A stretch of DNA of 64,000 nt. Source: Karstenula rhodostoma CBS 690.94 (lineage: Eukaryota; Ascomycota; Dothideomycetes; Pleosporales; Didymosphaeriaceae). Location: contig MU001500.1 of assembly GCA_010093485.1 (NCBI GenBank), positions 568,198 to 632,197 on the forward strand. The letters run 5' to 3'. The notes beneath the pieces are model-generated. The model worked only from the letters and a program-made list of their open reading frames with translations, was not told where the DNA came from and searched no databases. A program made the position numbers and the translations under genes. This document shows, one piece after another, positions 14,534-26,003 of the stretch; the stretch's first letter is position 1, and each line of letters starts with the position of its first letter.

Positions 14534-17293
14534 ATGTCGTCACGCTTCTTCTCGCGCGGAGACAGCGACAGCGAGAGCTCCAGCTCCGAAGAGGAGGAGC
14601 TCTACTCCGAGGAGGAGAAATCCCAGGCGGAAGAGTCCTCGGATGATTCCGATGAGGAGGAAGACTCGGATGAGGACTCGGATTCCGACGACGATGCCCA
14701 GGGAGCCGCCCGTTTCTTGAAGGGCGGCGTGAGCGATGACGAGAGCGAGGAGGAGGAGGGCGCCAAGGTGCTCAAGAGCGCAAAGGACAAGCGGTTCGAG
14801 GAGCTGGAGGGCACCATACGGCTCATCGAAAACGCTGAGAAGATCAACGACTGGGCTGTCATCCAAGAGCGTGAGTGCATCACGGGCGCAGCCGCAGCCG
14901 CAGCCGCAGCCGCAGCCTAAGCTTGCTTGGTGGGGGACGGTACTAACATGCGTGCAGAGTTCGACAAGCTGAACCGCCAGATCCCCGCGCTCATCCGCCA
15001 GAACGATGGCCGCGTGCCCAAGATGTACATCCAGGCCATCGCCGACCTCGAGACCACCATGAACGAGACGCTCGAGAAGCAAAAGGTCACCCCCAAGAAG
15101 ATGAACGCCATCAACACACGTGGTCTGAACGCTGTCCGCCAAAAGATCAGGAAGAACAACAAGGAGTACGCCAAAGATGTCGATGCGTACCGGGCGGACA
15201 AGGACGCCTTCATGCGCGAGGAAGTCATCGAGGAGAAGCCCAAGACCAAGAAGAAGGCGGCTCCCACTGCACAGCTCTCCGCACAGGATATCGCTGACGC
15301 GGATGACGATGGCTTCACCGTCGTTGACGGGCGTGGAAAGGCGGTGCAGTACACCCCGGAGAGCATCCTCAAGCACCTGCGCTCCATCGTGGAGCAGAGA
15401 GGTCGCAAGAACACAGACCGCATGGAGCACATCCGCACATTGGAGAAGCTCTTCGATGTCGCTGTGAACGACTACCAGAGGGTTCGCGTTCTTTTGACGC
15501 TCATTTCCACGCGCTTCGACCTGACTTCCGGTACCGGCAGCCAAATGGCACAAGAGCAGTGGAAGCTGTGAGTTTGTCCGTCACGAAATGCTCAAATACT
15601 GGCTAACAAGACTCAGCGCACAGCAAGAGTTCAACAAGCTTCTGGAGACGCTCGAAAGCTCCAAGGAGATTGTCGTTATCGAGGGTGCTGAGGAGTGGGA
15701 AGACGACGACAAGCAGCCCACTATCACTGAGGGCGAGATCTTCAAGATTCCCGGCAGTGTTGTGTCATTCGTAGAGAGGCTTGATGACGAACTCACCAGG
15801 TCGCTCCAGCACATCGACCCCCACACCTCCGAATACATTGACCGCTTGACTGATGAGGGCTCTCTGTACGCTTCGTTGGTCCGCGCGCTTGTGTACGTCG
15901 AGAACCTGAAGAAGAGGGCGGGTTTGAACGTGCCCCAAGAGTCGGTGAACCGCGTCATCATGCGACGATTGGAGCATGTCTACTTCAAGGTACGACATAC
16001 CACTATCACGACTTATGTTTATACTAACGTACGCAGCCCTCCCAAGTTGTCACAATCCTCGAGAACAACACCTGGAAATCTCTCCCCGAAAGCGTTGACT
16101 CTGAGGTCACTCCTCGTTCCACCGCCGACGACACCGCTTCTCTCGTCCAGACCCTCTGCACATACCTCTTCAGGCAGTCCGAAGGCATCATCCGTGCCAG
16201 GGCTATGCTGTGCCAGGTCTACTTCTTGGCTCTGCATGACGAGTACTACAAGGCTCGTGACCTGATGCTCATGTCCCATCTCCAGGATACCATCAGCAAC
16301 TTCGATGTCAGCACACAGATCCTTTTCAACCGTGCCTTGGTTCAAATAGGCCTATGTGCATTCCGCGCAGGATTGGTTTACGAGGCACAGACATCGCTGC
16401 AGGAGATCTGCGGCAGCAACAGGCAGAAGGAGCTCCTCGCACAAGGCCTGCAGATGCAGCGCTTCACTCAGATTTCCCCCGAACAGGAGCGTCTCGAGCG
16501 CCAGCGACAACTGCCGTTCCATATGCACATCAACCTTGAGCTGCTAGAGTGTGTTTACCTCACCTGCTCTATGCTTCTCGAGATCCCTCTCCTCGCACAG
16601 GTTGGGTCTTCCCCCGACATCCGGAAGCGCGTTATCAGCAAGACCTACCGCCGTCTCTTAGAGTACCATGAGCGCCAAATCTTCACTGGCCCGCCCGAGA
16701 ACACTCGCGACCACGTCATGCAGGCCTCGAAAGCCCTCTCTGCCGGGGAGTGGCAGAAGGCCGCACACTACATCAACAGCATCAAGATCTGGGAGCTCAT
16801 GGCCGACAGTGAAAAGATCAAGGAGATGCTCTCCGCCCAGATCCAGGAAGAGGGTCTGCGAACCTACCTCTTCACATACGCGCCCTTCTACGACACCCTC
16901 GCCGTCTCCACCCTCGCATCCATGTTCGACCTCCCCGAGCGCAAGGTCTCGGCCGTCGTCTCAAGAATGATCTCCCACGAGGAGCTCGCGGCCGCACTCG
17001 ACCAGGTCAACTCGGCCATCATCTTCCGAAAGGGCGTCGAGCTCTCGCGGCTGCAGACGCTGGCGCTCAGCCTGTCGGACAAGGCGTCCAGCCTTATCGA
17101 GTCGAACGAGAAGACGCTCGAGCAGAGGACACAGGGCACAGCCAACGCCTTCGAGAGGCAAGGCGGCCGGGGTGGGCGTGGTGGGCGTGGTGGAGGCCGC
17201 GGCGGACGCGGTGGCATGGGCCGCGGTGGAGGTGGCGGCGGTAGGAATCAGCAGTTTACGGGCGGTGCGCTTGGTCGCGCTATCCAGGCGTAG
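14534..17293 (+). CDS. NIP1: Translation initiation factor eIF3 subunit c
   Basis: Exons 14534-14870, 14958-15567, 15617-15989 and 16037-17293; 858 aa. The N-terminal ~75 residues are strongly acidic and Ser-rich ([16 protein letters not shown]), followed by the conserved [15 protein letters not shown] and VIQEQFDKL around intron 1. The middle carries [19 protein letters not shown] and [14 protein letters not shown]. The C-terminal half contains the PCI domain (about 590-770; [37 protein letters not shown]). The tail is an RGG/RG-rich stretch, typical of fungal and animal eIF3c. The protein is a core eIF3 subunit that binds eIF1/eIF5 and 40S in the cytoplasm. The start ATG gives the family's N-terminal MSSRFF. 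A hexanucleotide repeat sits in intron 1. Confidence 0.95.
14888..14917 (+). repeat. (GCAGCC)5 repeat in eIF3c intron 1
   Basis: Five perfect copies of a 6-bp unit inside the 87-nt first intron, upstream of the branch site (ctaac) and acceptor. Confidence 0.9.
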
Positions 17294-18496
17294 AGTGCTT
17301 GATTCGTAGGATGCGGTTCAAGGTTGCATTGCATGGCTGGCATGGCTTGATGAAGACAGGAAGGGTACGTTTACATGGCTGGCGTAGTATCTCTTTTTTT
17401 CCTCTCCCAAATATACGACCGGACCTTCGCGCCCGAGTATGGTAATGCGATATGCCACGGTAGAAGGAACGGTTGGTGCAGATCGAATTCAAAAGTTCAA
17501 AGTATCCCCCCGGTCCGCCTGCGGTGGCTGGGTGTAGTCGTCTCGTATCGTATCGTCTGTTGGGACGGTTGATCGCTCTGACGCTTCCATCTCTCTCTCT
17601 GTCCGGCGGTTTGGAACACAGCTAGTCCTATTGAAACGGCACAGATGAACTTACCCTACTCACACCACGCAGGACCCGGATCCCGCAGCAACATAGCATG
17701 CCAAACACATCGTTCCACAGCTCCACCCCTCCCCTCCCCTCCCCTCGCTTTCCCCAACCCCCTGTCCAACTCCACCGCCCATCCGCCGTTCACACCCTGC
17801 GTCCCCCTCCCCTCAGCGTCGACAAGGTAAATATACTACCACATACGCGCCACACGACACATGGAAGACGTAGGTAGTGCGCTGGGGAAAGACGTTGGGT
17901 AGCTTGTGTTGTGTGTGCGAGGGTTGACGCAGATGTGCAGTAGGGGTGGTAGGCTTCCTGAGATAAACGTGCAGATAGACGTTGTGTGCGGGGGGTTCTT
18001 TTTTTGGGGACCATGGCACCACATGTTCGGGACAGATCTACTTCCTCCGTTGACTTGGGGGGGGGGACACCACGTATGCGTCCGGGCGCTTATCCACGGC
18101 GTCGCTTCCGATGACTATGTTGGATTTGTGCGTCGAGGACAGACGTGTGCTGTGTAGAGAACGGCTGGAGGGTTGTGCCCATCGACGGGGTGGGTAGGTG
18201 GATCATGATGAAGACGATGCAGCAACAAGACTTGAAGAACCGCCGCAGATGGAAAGCAAAAAATGAATTATGTGGGTAATCCGAGGTATCGCACGCGCAA
18301 AAGAAAGCAGTACAATACAGCCCGCGCGAGAGTCATCCCCCGATCCTCGCGCGTCCATATGAAAACGCCTTGCCCTCAGTTCCAATGGTATCAATATCAG
18401 TGTCGCGCTCGCCGCCATGCGCCCTCTCGTTTTCGGTGTACGGTATGCAGTATAGTGCAGAATAACGTGGACGGATAGATGTCCGTGGGCAAACGT
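17294..18496. other. Convergent intergenic region
   Basis: 1.2 kb between the eIF3c stop and the 3' end of the LITAF gene. It has a C/T-rich tract near 17725-17760 and a run of ten G at 18057-18066. No gene seen. Confidence 0.5.
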
Positions 18497-19245
18497 CTAG
18501 GAGTGGATGTGCTGCTCCGTGGTGCCGCTGCGATGCCATGTCGCCAGGAGCACGCCGCAGCGGCCGCACTTGTGCTGGACGTCCTTCATCGAGCTCATCA
18601 TGTAGGGGATGCAGCCCAGGCAAGCGATACAGCAGAGACCGAGAGCCCATGCGCTGCGACGAGTTAGCCATGTTGGTTCTCTGCAGTATGCTACAAAGAA
18701 GAGAACTTACTGTGTGGTGTTACCTGTCTCAAACTGCGTGGCCGTCATGGCCCTCTGTCCGCATGCTGGGCAGTCAACCGGCGCAGGCGAGCGGTTCAAG
18801 TTCAAGAGCGGCGTCGCGTTCTGGTAGACTGTGCCGCTCTGATGTTGTTGTGGGGGCATGCCCGGGTTCGGGGGGTGCTGGACGCCCTTCTGCTCGACTC
18901 CGGGCGTGGGGTGGCCCTGATATTGCTGAGGTGGAGGTGTGGCATACGCTTGCTGAGGAGGCGGGGAACCGGCGTATTGTTGCCCAGTAGGCTGTTGATA
19001 CATCTGGCCTTGCGGGAACTGCGCCTGCGCGTTGGGGTCCTGGTGGTAGGTGGGAGGTTGTTGCTGCGCGATGTCGGGCGACTGAGGGTATTGGTTCATG
19101 GGAACTGTTTCGTTGTCAGCCAGGTTCAGTTGTGAATGCGCCGTCGTCAAATGATTTTGGTACTATAGTGACAGTATATGCGAATTGCATACTGCGCACG
19201 CAGCCACTCGTTCAGAACTTGGTACTTACCACCTTGCTTCTCCAT
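18497..19245 (-). CDS. LITAF-domain (zinc-ribbon) protein
   Basis: Exons in transcript order are 19245-19230, 19104-18711 and 18653-18497; 188 aa. The first ~110 residues are Pro/Gln/Tyr-rich. The C-terminal ~70 residues form a LITAF domain: CPACGQRAMTATQFETGNTT, a hydrophobic membrane-touching helix (AWALGLCCIACLGCIPYMM), then HKCGRCGVLLATWHR. The two CxxC knuckles flank the hydrophobic stretch, as in the family, where the domain binds zinc and inserts monotopically into endosomal or plasma membranes. The 16-nt first exon (MEKQG, phase 1) joins to VPMNQYPQ across a 125-nt intron. Starting instead at an ATG inside that intron would give a different N-terminus (MTTAHSQLN). I prefer the spliced form because donor GTAAGT and acceptor AACAG are strong and MEKQ starts are usual. 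Biological role in fungi is not established. Confidence 0.85.
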
Positions 19246-20348
19246 TTTGACGGTATGGATGGGATGAGGTGTGGATACGGGTGTGAATGTTGCAAACGAG
19301 TCTCGGAAGAGGAGGCAAGATGGTCGGGGGTTGGACAAAGAACAGAGTTCAGCTGAAAACGGCGAGGGGGGAATACAAATTCACGCTTAGACCCGCACGA
19401 GGAGGAACACGGTCTCTTTTATCGAGGCGGGTACAGGTAGCACTTGCACATTGCACAGCCTTGGGGGCCAACTGGAGCAACGCACAGCCTGCATTGCGGT
19501 CACCCCCGCGTTCGCAAAGTCATTTGCTCAGCTGAGCCTCATTCGCCAATCACAATCTGTAGGACTTGCTGCGAAAGACGCCCATTGACCCACCCTAGGC
19601 CGCTCAAGGCTCCAGGTCCCCAGGGTTTCGTGTCTTTGGAGTTGCGATAACCGCTTCGAAGCTTGAATAGCGCGGCAGGCAATAGCGAGCCAAGCGTGTA
19701 ATTTCCTCATTTCGCCTAATGCAACCCTATCTTGGTGCCCATCTCTTTGGCTGCACTTCGTGTCATGCAGTGGCACTCGTATTGTGGAAAGGCGGACGCG
19801 TCGCATGAATACGACGCCCTTCAGCCACATGTTTGCCACTGGAAGAGGCATACTTGCCCACGAAACAACAAGGCAAATTCACTGATCAAGGTTTTGAATT
19901 GACGTCGTCGATAGGGCTGTGCTGGCTGCCGCAACGGAGTCAACAACCAGCAGATTAAGCTGCCGCTAGACGGCTTTTGGGCCCGCAACTACGGTAGGCG
20001 TCGAAATGTACGATTGGCTGAGCCTGCAGCGCATTCCCGCTTGCTATTTTTGAAACATGTGGCGCTTGGACAAGGGTTCCAGTTTCCGGTTTCCAGCCTC
20101 CAGGCCGACCCTGGTCCAGAATTGCATAAGACTGCACCAAAATGTGCTGGGCGACACAAAGCATATAACCGCCTGCATCTCTTGAGCTCCAGATTAGATG
20201 GCTGAGCGTTCCTTAGAGAACGACCAAGAATGATGAATTAGATCCAACACCATCCGATGTACTCTAGCGAAGAAGGCTGAGCGAATTCGATCATAGTGTA
20301 CGAGCCATCCGTCTCCGACTCACCGGAAATGCACGGTCTACCGAAGCA
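19246..20348. other. Intergenic region between AAR2 3' end and LITAF gene promoter
   Basis: 1.1 kb. Both flanking genes are on the minus strand, so it holds the LITAF gene promoter and the AAR2 terminator. No coding or RNA signal seen. Confidence 0.5.
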
Positions 20349-21650
20349 TCAATAGCGAGTGTCCATTTCGTCAAGATTGGCTTCTTCTTCTTCTTCTGAT
20401 TCATCCGGATGTGAGCCATTTGCGTTGCTGCCATTCATCTGTTTTAGCTGCGCAGGTGTTAGCTGCACGATGGTTGGTGCAAAATCGCCAGACTCGTCGT
20501 CCTCATCTGCGCCGTTCATGTCCATTTCGACTTGCTCGCCATCCTCTAGCTCCAGCATACCCCGTTTCACGTACGAATCGTCCAGCTGCCACCCAAACTC
20601 TTTTTGCAGGAAATCTTGGAGGTCGTCGAATTCATCGACAATGTCAGCTTTGCGTGTCCCGTCGAAGTCATCGAGGCCTTTTCGAAATTTTCGGAGTAGC
20701 GGCCTCAGGAAGCCTCCGCCGTGCTCGTTCATATCAAACATACTGGCGTCCATGTCTCCACAGTGAGCCAACTGCAACCGCAGCGTTTTCAGCAGCTCCA
20801 GGAACAGGTGAAAACGTTCTTTGACCGCAGCTTGGCATGTCAACAGCAAGCCGAGCAATCGCATCCACTGCTCCAAGCACGAGTTGTTGTTCAAGGTCAA
20901 CACCATCAAAAAGCAGAATTGCAGCTCCCCCAATATCTCAAAGTTGCGGCTTCGAAGGTCTTTGCTGATGCCGTGCTTTTCGAGTAAATCTCCAAGAGCC
21001 CACGATCTATCTTGGGCAGCTTCCGTACGCTCCCTTCCTGTCGCCCCTTCTCGCCACGTCTGCTTGAGGTCTACTGGGAAGAAGCGGAGCTCTTTCTCTG
21101 GATGGAGAAAACTATTGCTCGCTTCCAACCCTGGTATGTCCTCCAAATCCTGGGCCGCGGAAGAAGCAGACGTGAGAGCCCAATGATCCGGGTTTAGGCC
21201 GCAAATTCTGGTGAGCAAAGATTGTGATATGTGTGAGGTGAGCTGGTCCCAATCCGACGACTCTTCGACACTATCATCTTCGGCCGTGTCACCTGGCTGG
21301 ATTGTTTGGCGGTAAGGGGTCAGACCTTCTTTCCAGAGTGCGCCCAAGTTTGCTTTCCACTTGAGGAGCTCAGTTTGCGAGGTCTCTGCTACCAAGTCTT
21401 CGTTCTGGGGGTTCCATTTCTTGATGAATACCTGGGGGGAACCGGCACCAGGGGAAACGTAGAACCAGGCTCCATGTCGCACGGAAAGAGATGAGTCGCT
21501 AGCAGCAAAGAGGAAATGCAGGCCTGGGGGGAGGTTTTTGACGCCTTTGAAGCGGGGCGTGATGGTGAAGGAAAGCAAGTCGATGCCGCCCAAAGCATTC
21601 GCAGGCAGGTCTAGCAAGAGGACGCAATGCGTCTGCGAGGCAGGGTCCAT
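20349..21650 (-). CDS. AAR2: U5 snRNP assembly factor AAR2
   Basis: Single exon, 433 aa from the Met at 21650 (MDPASQTHCVLLLDLP). The N-terminal domain has the AAR2 signature GGIDLLSFTITPRFKGVKNLPPG followed by LHFLF, then HGAWFYV and a beta-rich region. The middle contains LTSHISQSLLTRICG, and the alpha-helical C-terminal domain has LGDLLEKHGISKDL, LGELQFCFLMVL and LLGLLLTCQAAV. AAR2 binds Prp8 during cytoplasmic assembly of U5 snRNP and is replaced by Brr2. An in-frame upstream Met at 21761 would add 37 basic residues with no family match, so I chose 21650. The acidic C-terminal tail (DESEEEEEANLDEMDTRY) is probably disordered. Confidence 0.9.
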   Translation of the reverse strand: MDPASQTHCVLLLDLPANALGGIDLLSFTITPRFKGVKNLPPGLHFLFAASDSSLSVRHGAWFYVSPGAGSPQVFIKKWNPQNEDLVAETSQTELLKWKANLGALWKEGLTPYRQTIQPGDTAEDDSVEESSDWDQLTSHISQSLLTRICGLNPDHWALTSASSAAQDLEDIPGLEASNSFLHPEKELRFFPVDLKQTWREGATGRERTEAAQDRSWALGDLLEKHGISKDLRSRNFEILGELQFCFLMVLTLNNNSCLEQWMRLLGLLLTCQAAVKERFHLFLELLKTLRLQLAHCGDMDASMFDMNEHGGGFLRPLLRKFRKGLDDFDGTRKADIVDEFDDLQDFLQKEFGWQLDDSYVKRGMLELEDGEQVEMDMNGADEDDESGDFAPTIVQLTPAQLKQMNGSNANGSHPDESEEEEEANLDEMDTRY

Positions 21651-22308
21651 GCGGGAGATGTGGAACAGCGATTCGAAGGCCGTGTGGCGGAAAATCTTGA
21701 GAGGAGGGCGCCGTGAAGCCGGTGGACGAGTGGAGAAGCGCGTATCATGAAGGTGGCCCAATGCGGAAGCGGCGACGCGGGCTCACGTGGACTTTCGCTG
21801 GCTGTAGCTTTGTTTGCTGATTCGCGCACACACTAAGTGGATGGCGACGGGGAGATCAGTATGGCGCTGTAAGCTTTGGGCCCAGAGAATTTATGATATA
21901 AAAGGCCCGAAGACGTTGATCGTTGATCCATCTCTCGGGTGGGCATCTGAAGACAGTCAACTGGCCGGCGCGCGGTGCGTTATCCTGCAGTGCGACATTT
22001 AATTGGCCACGCCAGGCAGGATTGGATCCGGCGCCGGTACCGTCGCATCGTCGATCTCAACATGAGTGCTGTACTGTGTGCTGTGGTGTAGCTGCACGGG
22101 TTGTCTGTGTATGTTGCACCGGACGGGAGACATGTAGACCAAGCTGTCTGGGAGAGGAGAGAAGTCTCTTGACGCGCCTGTGCGACACTGTGCGACTTGC
22201 GACTTGCCGGGTCGCGTTCCTGGCAGGAGCTACCCCGCCATCGCCGAAGGAGTACCTACCACACTCGTGACCTCTCTTGCTCCCTCCCTTCTCATTCTCA
22301 CGCCCGCC
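21651..22308. promoter_or_regulatory. Bidirectional promoter AAR2 / VPS22
   Basis: 658 bp between two divergent start codons. No obvious TATA box or repeat. Confidence 0.5.
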
Positions 22309-23106
22309 ATGGACCGCCGCCGCACGCCCGGCCTCTCGTCCCTCAACAGCTCACGGCTCCAGACGCACCACTACACTGCCCACGGCGCCGCCCTTCGCAA
22401 CCGCAATGCCGAGACCCTCCAGAACCAGCTCTCCGTCTTCCAGTCGCTGCTCCACAACTTCGCCCTCACCCACGCCAAAGACATTCGTGCAAACCCAGAG
22501 TTTCGAGCCGAGTTCGCCCGCATGTGTTCTGCCCTCAACATCGACTTCCTCGCTTCGTCATACCACAGGGACGCCAAGGAGGACAAGAGCGCGGCAGACG
22601 GAGGGAGCATATGGGCACAGCTGCTGGGCGGCAGTGTGAACGATTTTTACTTCAATCTGGGTGTGCTCATTGTAGAGGAGTGTCGTGCCACGCGTTCAGA
22701 GAACGGCGGCCTGATATCCGTGCACGATCTGAGAGCCAGGATATCAAAGGGGCGTGCCGGCTGCATAGGTGGCGCCATGCAAGTTAGCGACGACGACATC
22801 AAGCGTGCTGTCGACTCGCTGGCACCCCTCGGCTCCTGCTTCACCCTTATGAAGATAGGGCACCGCTCGCTCATCCGCAGCGTGCCCAAGGAGCTCAACA
22901 CGGATCAGAGCACAGTCCTGGAAGCCATACAATTACTGGGATATGTCACCATTAGCATGTTACAACTGAACCTGGACTGGGAGCGACCACGCGCGCATGC
23001 TGTGATTGAGGATCTGATGGCCGACAGCCTCGTCTGGGTCGACACACAGGCTGGTGAGAACGAGTATTGGAGTCCGGCCTTCATCACTGGAGGTGGCATT
23101 TCGTGA
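22309..23106 (+). CDS. VPS22: ESCRT-II subunit Vps22/Snf8
   Basis: Single exon, 265 aa, about the length of yeast and animal Vps22. It begins MDRRRTPGLSSLN. The N-terminal helical hairpin includes LQNQLSVFQSLLHNFALTHA and FRAEFARMCSALNIDFLAS. Two winged-helix domains follow: FYFNLGVLIVEECRATRSENGG with LISVHDLRARI, then DDIKRAVDSLAPLGSCFTLM, RSVPKELNTDQSTVLEAIQ and LNLDWERPRAHAVIEDLMAD. With Vps25 and Vps36 it forms ESCRT-II on endosomes, sorting ubiquitinated cargo to the multivesicular body. In fungi ESCRT-II also feeds Rim/Pal pH signalling. The start is the first ATG giving the conserved hairpin; a longer in-frame upstream Met at 22180 lies in unconserved leader. Confidence 0.93.
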   Translation: MDRRRTPGLSSLNSSRLQTHHYTAHGAALRNRNAETLQNQLSVFQSLLHNFALTHAKDIRANPEFRAEFARMCSALNIDFLASSYHRDAKEDKSAADGGSIWAQLLGGSVNDFYFNLGVLIVEECRATRSENGGLISVHDLRARISKGRAGCIGGAMQVSDDDIKRAVDSLAPLGSCFTLMKIGHRSLIRSVPKELNTDQSTVLEAIQLLGYVTISMLQLNLDWERPRAHAVIEDLMADSLVWVDTQAGENEYWSPAFITGGGIS

Positions 23107-24216
23107 CCCAACTCAACTTCTTCGACCTTGCACCAATTGTACACGATGGAGCTTACCACGCATGCATCTCCACGATCGCGCAATGTCGTGTGTCGAAAAT
23201 GGGCAGTATTGGAGTGTCTCGTGTCAAGGATTTGTTGTAAGATGCTTGTAAGAACGAGGGTGACGTATGATGCTCGTCTGCAATGGTCCTTGGAAAAGTT
23301 AAGCAAGCTGGAGGCACAAGAAAGGCCGCCACTGGAAAGGCGGCTCAGTAGGATTTTGGGCGGTGCATCGTCAACAGGGTGTAATTGCAACCTTGGATAT
23401 GCGAGAGGGCTCCATGGACCGGAATTATGATTGCCATGCTCTGAAGCTACGCGATCTAGCCCTCCAACCGCTCGTCAAATTATGTCATCGCAATCACAGC
23501 CGGTGGAAATATGCAAACTTACTGCACGAGTCCGGCGCGAGTATCAAATGTGGACGCAGAACTTGGTCGTGCTCTGACGTCAGTGGGTGCGCGCTGGCGG
23601 CTTGACCCCGAATTCCATTGTCTGGCTGCTGCATTGCTCAACGCGGTAGAACACAGAACCGTAGAAACACGGCGTGCACGTTCATTGCAGTTCTGAAAGT
23701 GAGCAGCTCGAGGTCCACCACGGCGCGGCCAGCGCTCGCAGCCGTTGCCATGCTCGCGCCAAGCTGCAAACAAGCTCTTCCAAGCATTCTCGGCCGTGTG
23801 TTCCAGCGCCCCTAGCTTCAACCAAAGATCGTCGCACGGAGCCACGAACAAGGAATCGATGAGGCGTCATGGGGTTGTGCGCGCTGGCCATGCAAGGATG
23901 GCTACTTGTTTGTGGCTGGTGGTGTGAATGGATGCATCATTGCGATGATGTCGGTGCGGAGGTCTATCACGATGCGTGGGCCTATATATCTTGGTAGGGC
24001 GGGTATCGCAGTCTGCAGTCGTCTCAACCTGCTCCCTCCTATTTACTTGCACACACTCACCTGAGGTGAAGCCGGGCTAGTGTCCCACTGTCCGTTTGCT
24101 CCTTCTACCTTGTCAAGTCAACCTACGTCAGTCTCACCTGCAAACGTACGCTGTGTACACTTGCCCCCCCGACTTTTGCTTACGGCTACAGACTTCAAAC
24201 TCCCCACATCACTACA
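23107..24216. other. Intergenic region with TATA box upstream of PAP2 gene
   Basis: 1.1 kb. A TATATAT element at 23983-23989, about 230 bp before the PAP2-gene start, is a plausible core promoter. No other gene is supported. Confidence 0.5.
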
Positions 24217-25595
24217 ATGGGTTTCTTCAACAAGCGAACGGCCGCCGCTGACCCGAATACGGCTGCTGCTGCTGGCACCCAGACTCATGAGAAGCCGGGC
24301 ATCTTCTCCAAGCGCCAGCATGGAGGTGCTGCCACGCACCACAATGGCACGCCGGCATGGAACACGCGTCCCACGTTCGGCCAGTGGATCAAGGCTACGG
24401 CGCTCGACATTGTGACCATGGCGGCAATGGGAGCAGTTGGTCTAGGAGTTTACATGGCGCACCCTGCCCCATCTCGAAGCTTTCCTGGTAAGTTATACAG
24501 TACCCTGCGGACATCCTGCCTGACAATCGCTAACTTCATAATAGTCATCTTCTCTGATGGCGAGATTGTCTACCCCGAATTCGCCTACCCACTGCGCAAT
24601 GAAATCATTCCCATTTGGGCCGCTGCCCTCATGGCCGCTCTGATCCCCATCGCCGTCTTCCTCATCTGCCAGATCCGCGTTCGAAGCTTCTGGGACGTCA
24701 ACAATGCCACTATTGGCCTCCTCTACTCTCTCATCACCGCCGCCGTGTTCCAGGTCTTCGTCAAATGGCTCATTGGTGGTCTTCGCCCGCACTTCCTCGC
24801 CGTCTGCAAGCCCGTGATCCCGCAGAGCATGCGCCCTACCGGTAACGTGGCCAACGGATATAGGCAAATCATGTTCGATCGCAGCATCTGCACGGGTGAC
24901 GACAAGCAGATCAACGACAGCCTCGAGTCCATGCCTTCGGGCCACACGACTGCTGCCTTTGCCGGCTTCGTCTACCTCTACCTCTACCTCAATGCTAAGC
25001 TCAAGGTCTTCTCCAACTACCACCCAGCTATGTGGAAGCTCATCGCCATATACGCCCCCATCCTCGGTGCCTGCCTGATTGGCGGGGCCCTGACGATCGA
25101 CGAGTACCACAACTGGTACGACATCTTTGCTGGTGCCGTCATCGGGACCGTCATGGCCTTCTCCGCCTACCGCATGACCTACGCCTCCGTGTGGGACTTC
25201 CGCTGTAAGTTTATTTCCACGCTCTCACATAGCTCAGCTTCTAACATCTCCCAGTCAACCACATCCCCCTGGTTCGCAGCGCGCCCTTCATCTACGGCGC
25301 CGGCCCCTCCACCTTCGATGGCTTCCACAGCGCCACCTTCACCCGCAAGGCCGGCTGGGGCGAGCACAACGGCTCTGCCTGGGGCGGTGCCCCCGGTGAT
25401 GCCGCTGATGGTCCCCGCGGTAACATGGCGCAGGCTGCTAGTGCTGCCGAGTCTGCTGCCCATGGTGCTGCCAATGGCCGCGGTACCCACGGTGGTGTTG
25501 TCGGTACGGGTGGACACACCCATGGACACGCTGCCACCAACTCTATTGACCGGCGTCCTGTGGCTGGGAGCCGTATGGGCGAGCAGATAGTCTAG
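24217..25595 (+). CDS. PAP2-family membrane phosphatase-like protein (DPP1/LPP-like)
   Basis: Exons 24217-24487, 24545-25204 and 25255-25595; 423 aa. It has about six hydrophobic segments in the first ~300 residues, then a Gly/Ala/His-rich C-terminal tail ending GSRMGEQIV. PAP2 motif 1 is KWLIGGLRP (about 164-172) and motif 2 is PSGHTT (about 221). Motif 3 keeps His and Asp (EYHNWYD, about 278) but lacks the usual Ser-Arg seven and six residues before the His (here Ala-Leu). The fold and topology match lipid phosphate phosphatases that dephosphorylate phosphatidate or diacylglycerol pyrophosphate in the vacuole or ER membrane. Activity is uncertain because of the motif 3 change. Reading through intron 2 gives a wrong Ser/Pro-rich tail; the spliced frame (FNHIPLVRSAPFIYGAG) is clearly coding. 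Confidence 0.9.
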
Positions 25596-26003
25596 GTTGA
25601 TACTTGGCCACTCTGTCATACGTGGTTCAATGTCTTCGGACTGCGTGCGAGGGGTGGCGAGAGTTGAAACGATGGAGGCTTCTCGTGGATTTGAGACTCT
25701 GCATCTTAGCAGAATCTGAACATGATAGCGATGGCGTTTTTCCTGGGCCGTCTCGATGACGGGTAATGATGAGATACCACTTTATAGTAATACGAATTTT
25801 TGAGCAATCGGTTATTTTGGCACGGTTTTGATGTTGTGAATGTGGAGCACATGAGGCTGTTCACAAAGACATGATTGTGAAATAGGCGGGGGTAGACTCA
25901 GCGTAGGTGGCTTTCACGTATGTATTCTTATCATACGCACCCTCATCTAAAGACGTCATGCCTCACAACCCATATCAATCGTCCACCTCGACCCACGCTC
26001 CCC
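25596..26003. other. Convergent intergenic region
   Basis: 408 bp between the PAP2-gene and TYR1 3' ends, AT-rich around 25790-25900. Nothing else seen. Confidence 0.5.

Noticed and set aside
14540..15553. 337-codon minus-strand frame antisense to eIF3c
   Set aside because: It is a shadow of the acidic, codon-biased eIF3c frame and crosses its intron.
21651..21761. Upstream in-frame Met extending AAR2 by 37 residues
   Set aside because: The extension is Arg/Pro-rich and unlike AAR2, whose homologues begin near the chosen Met.
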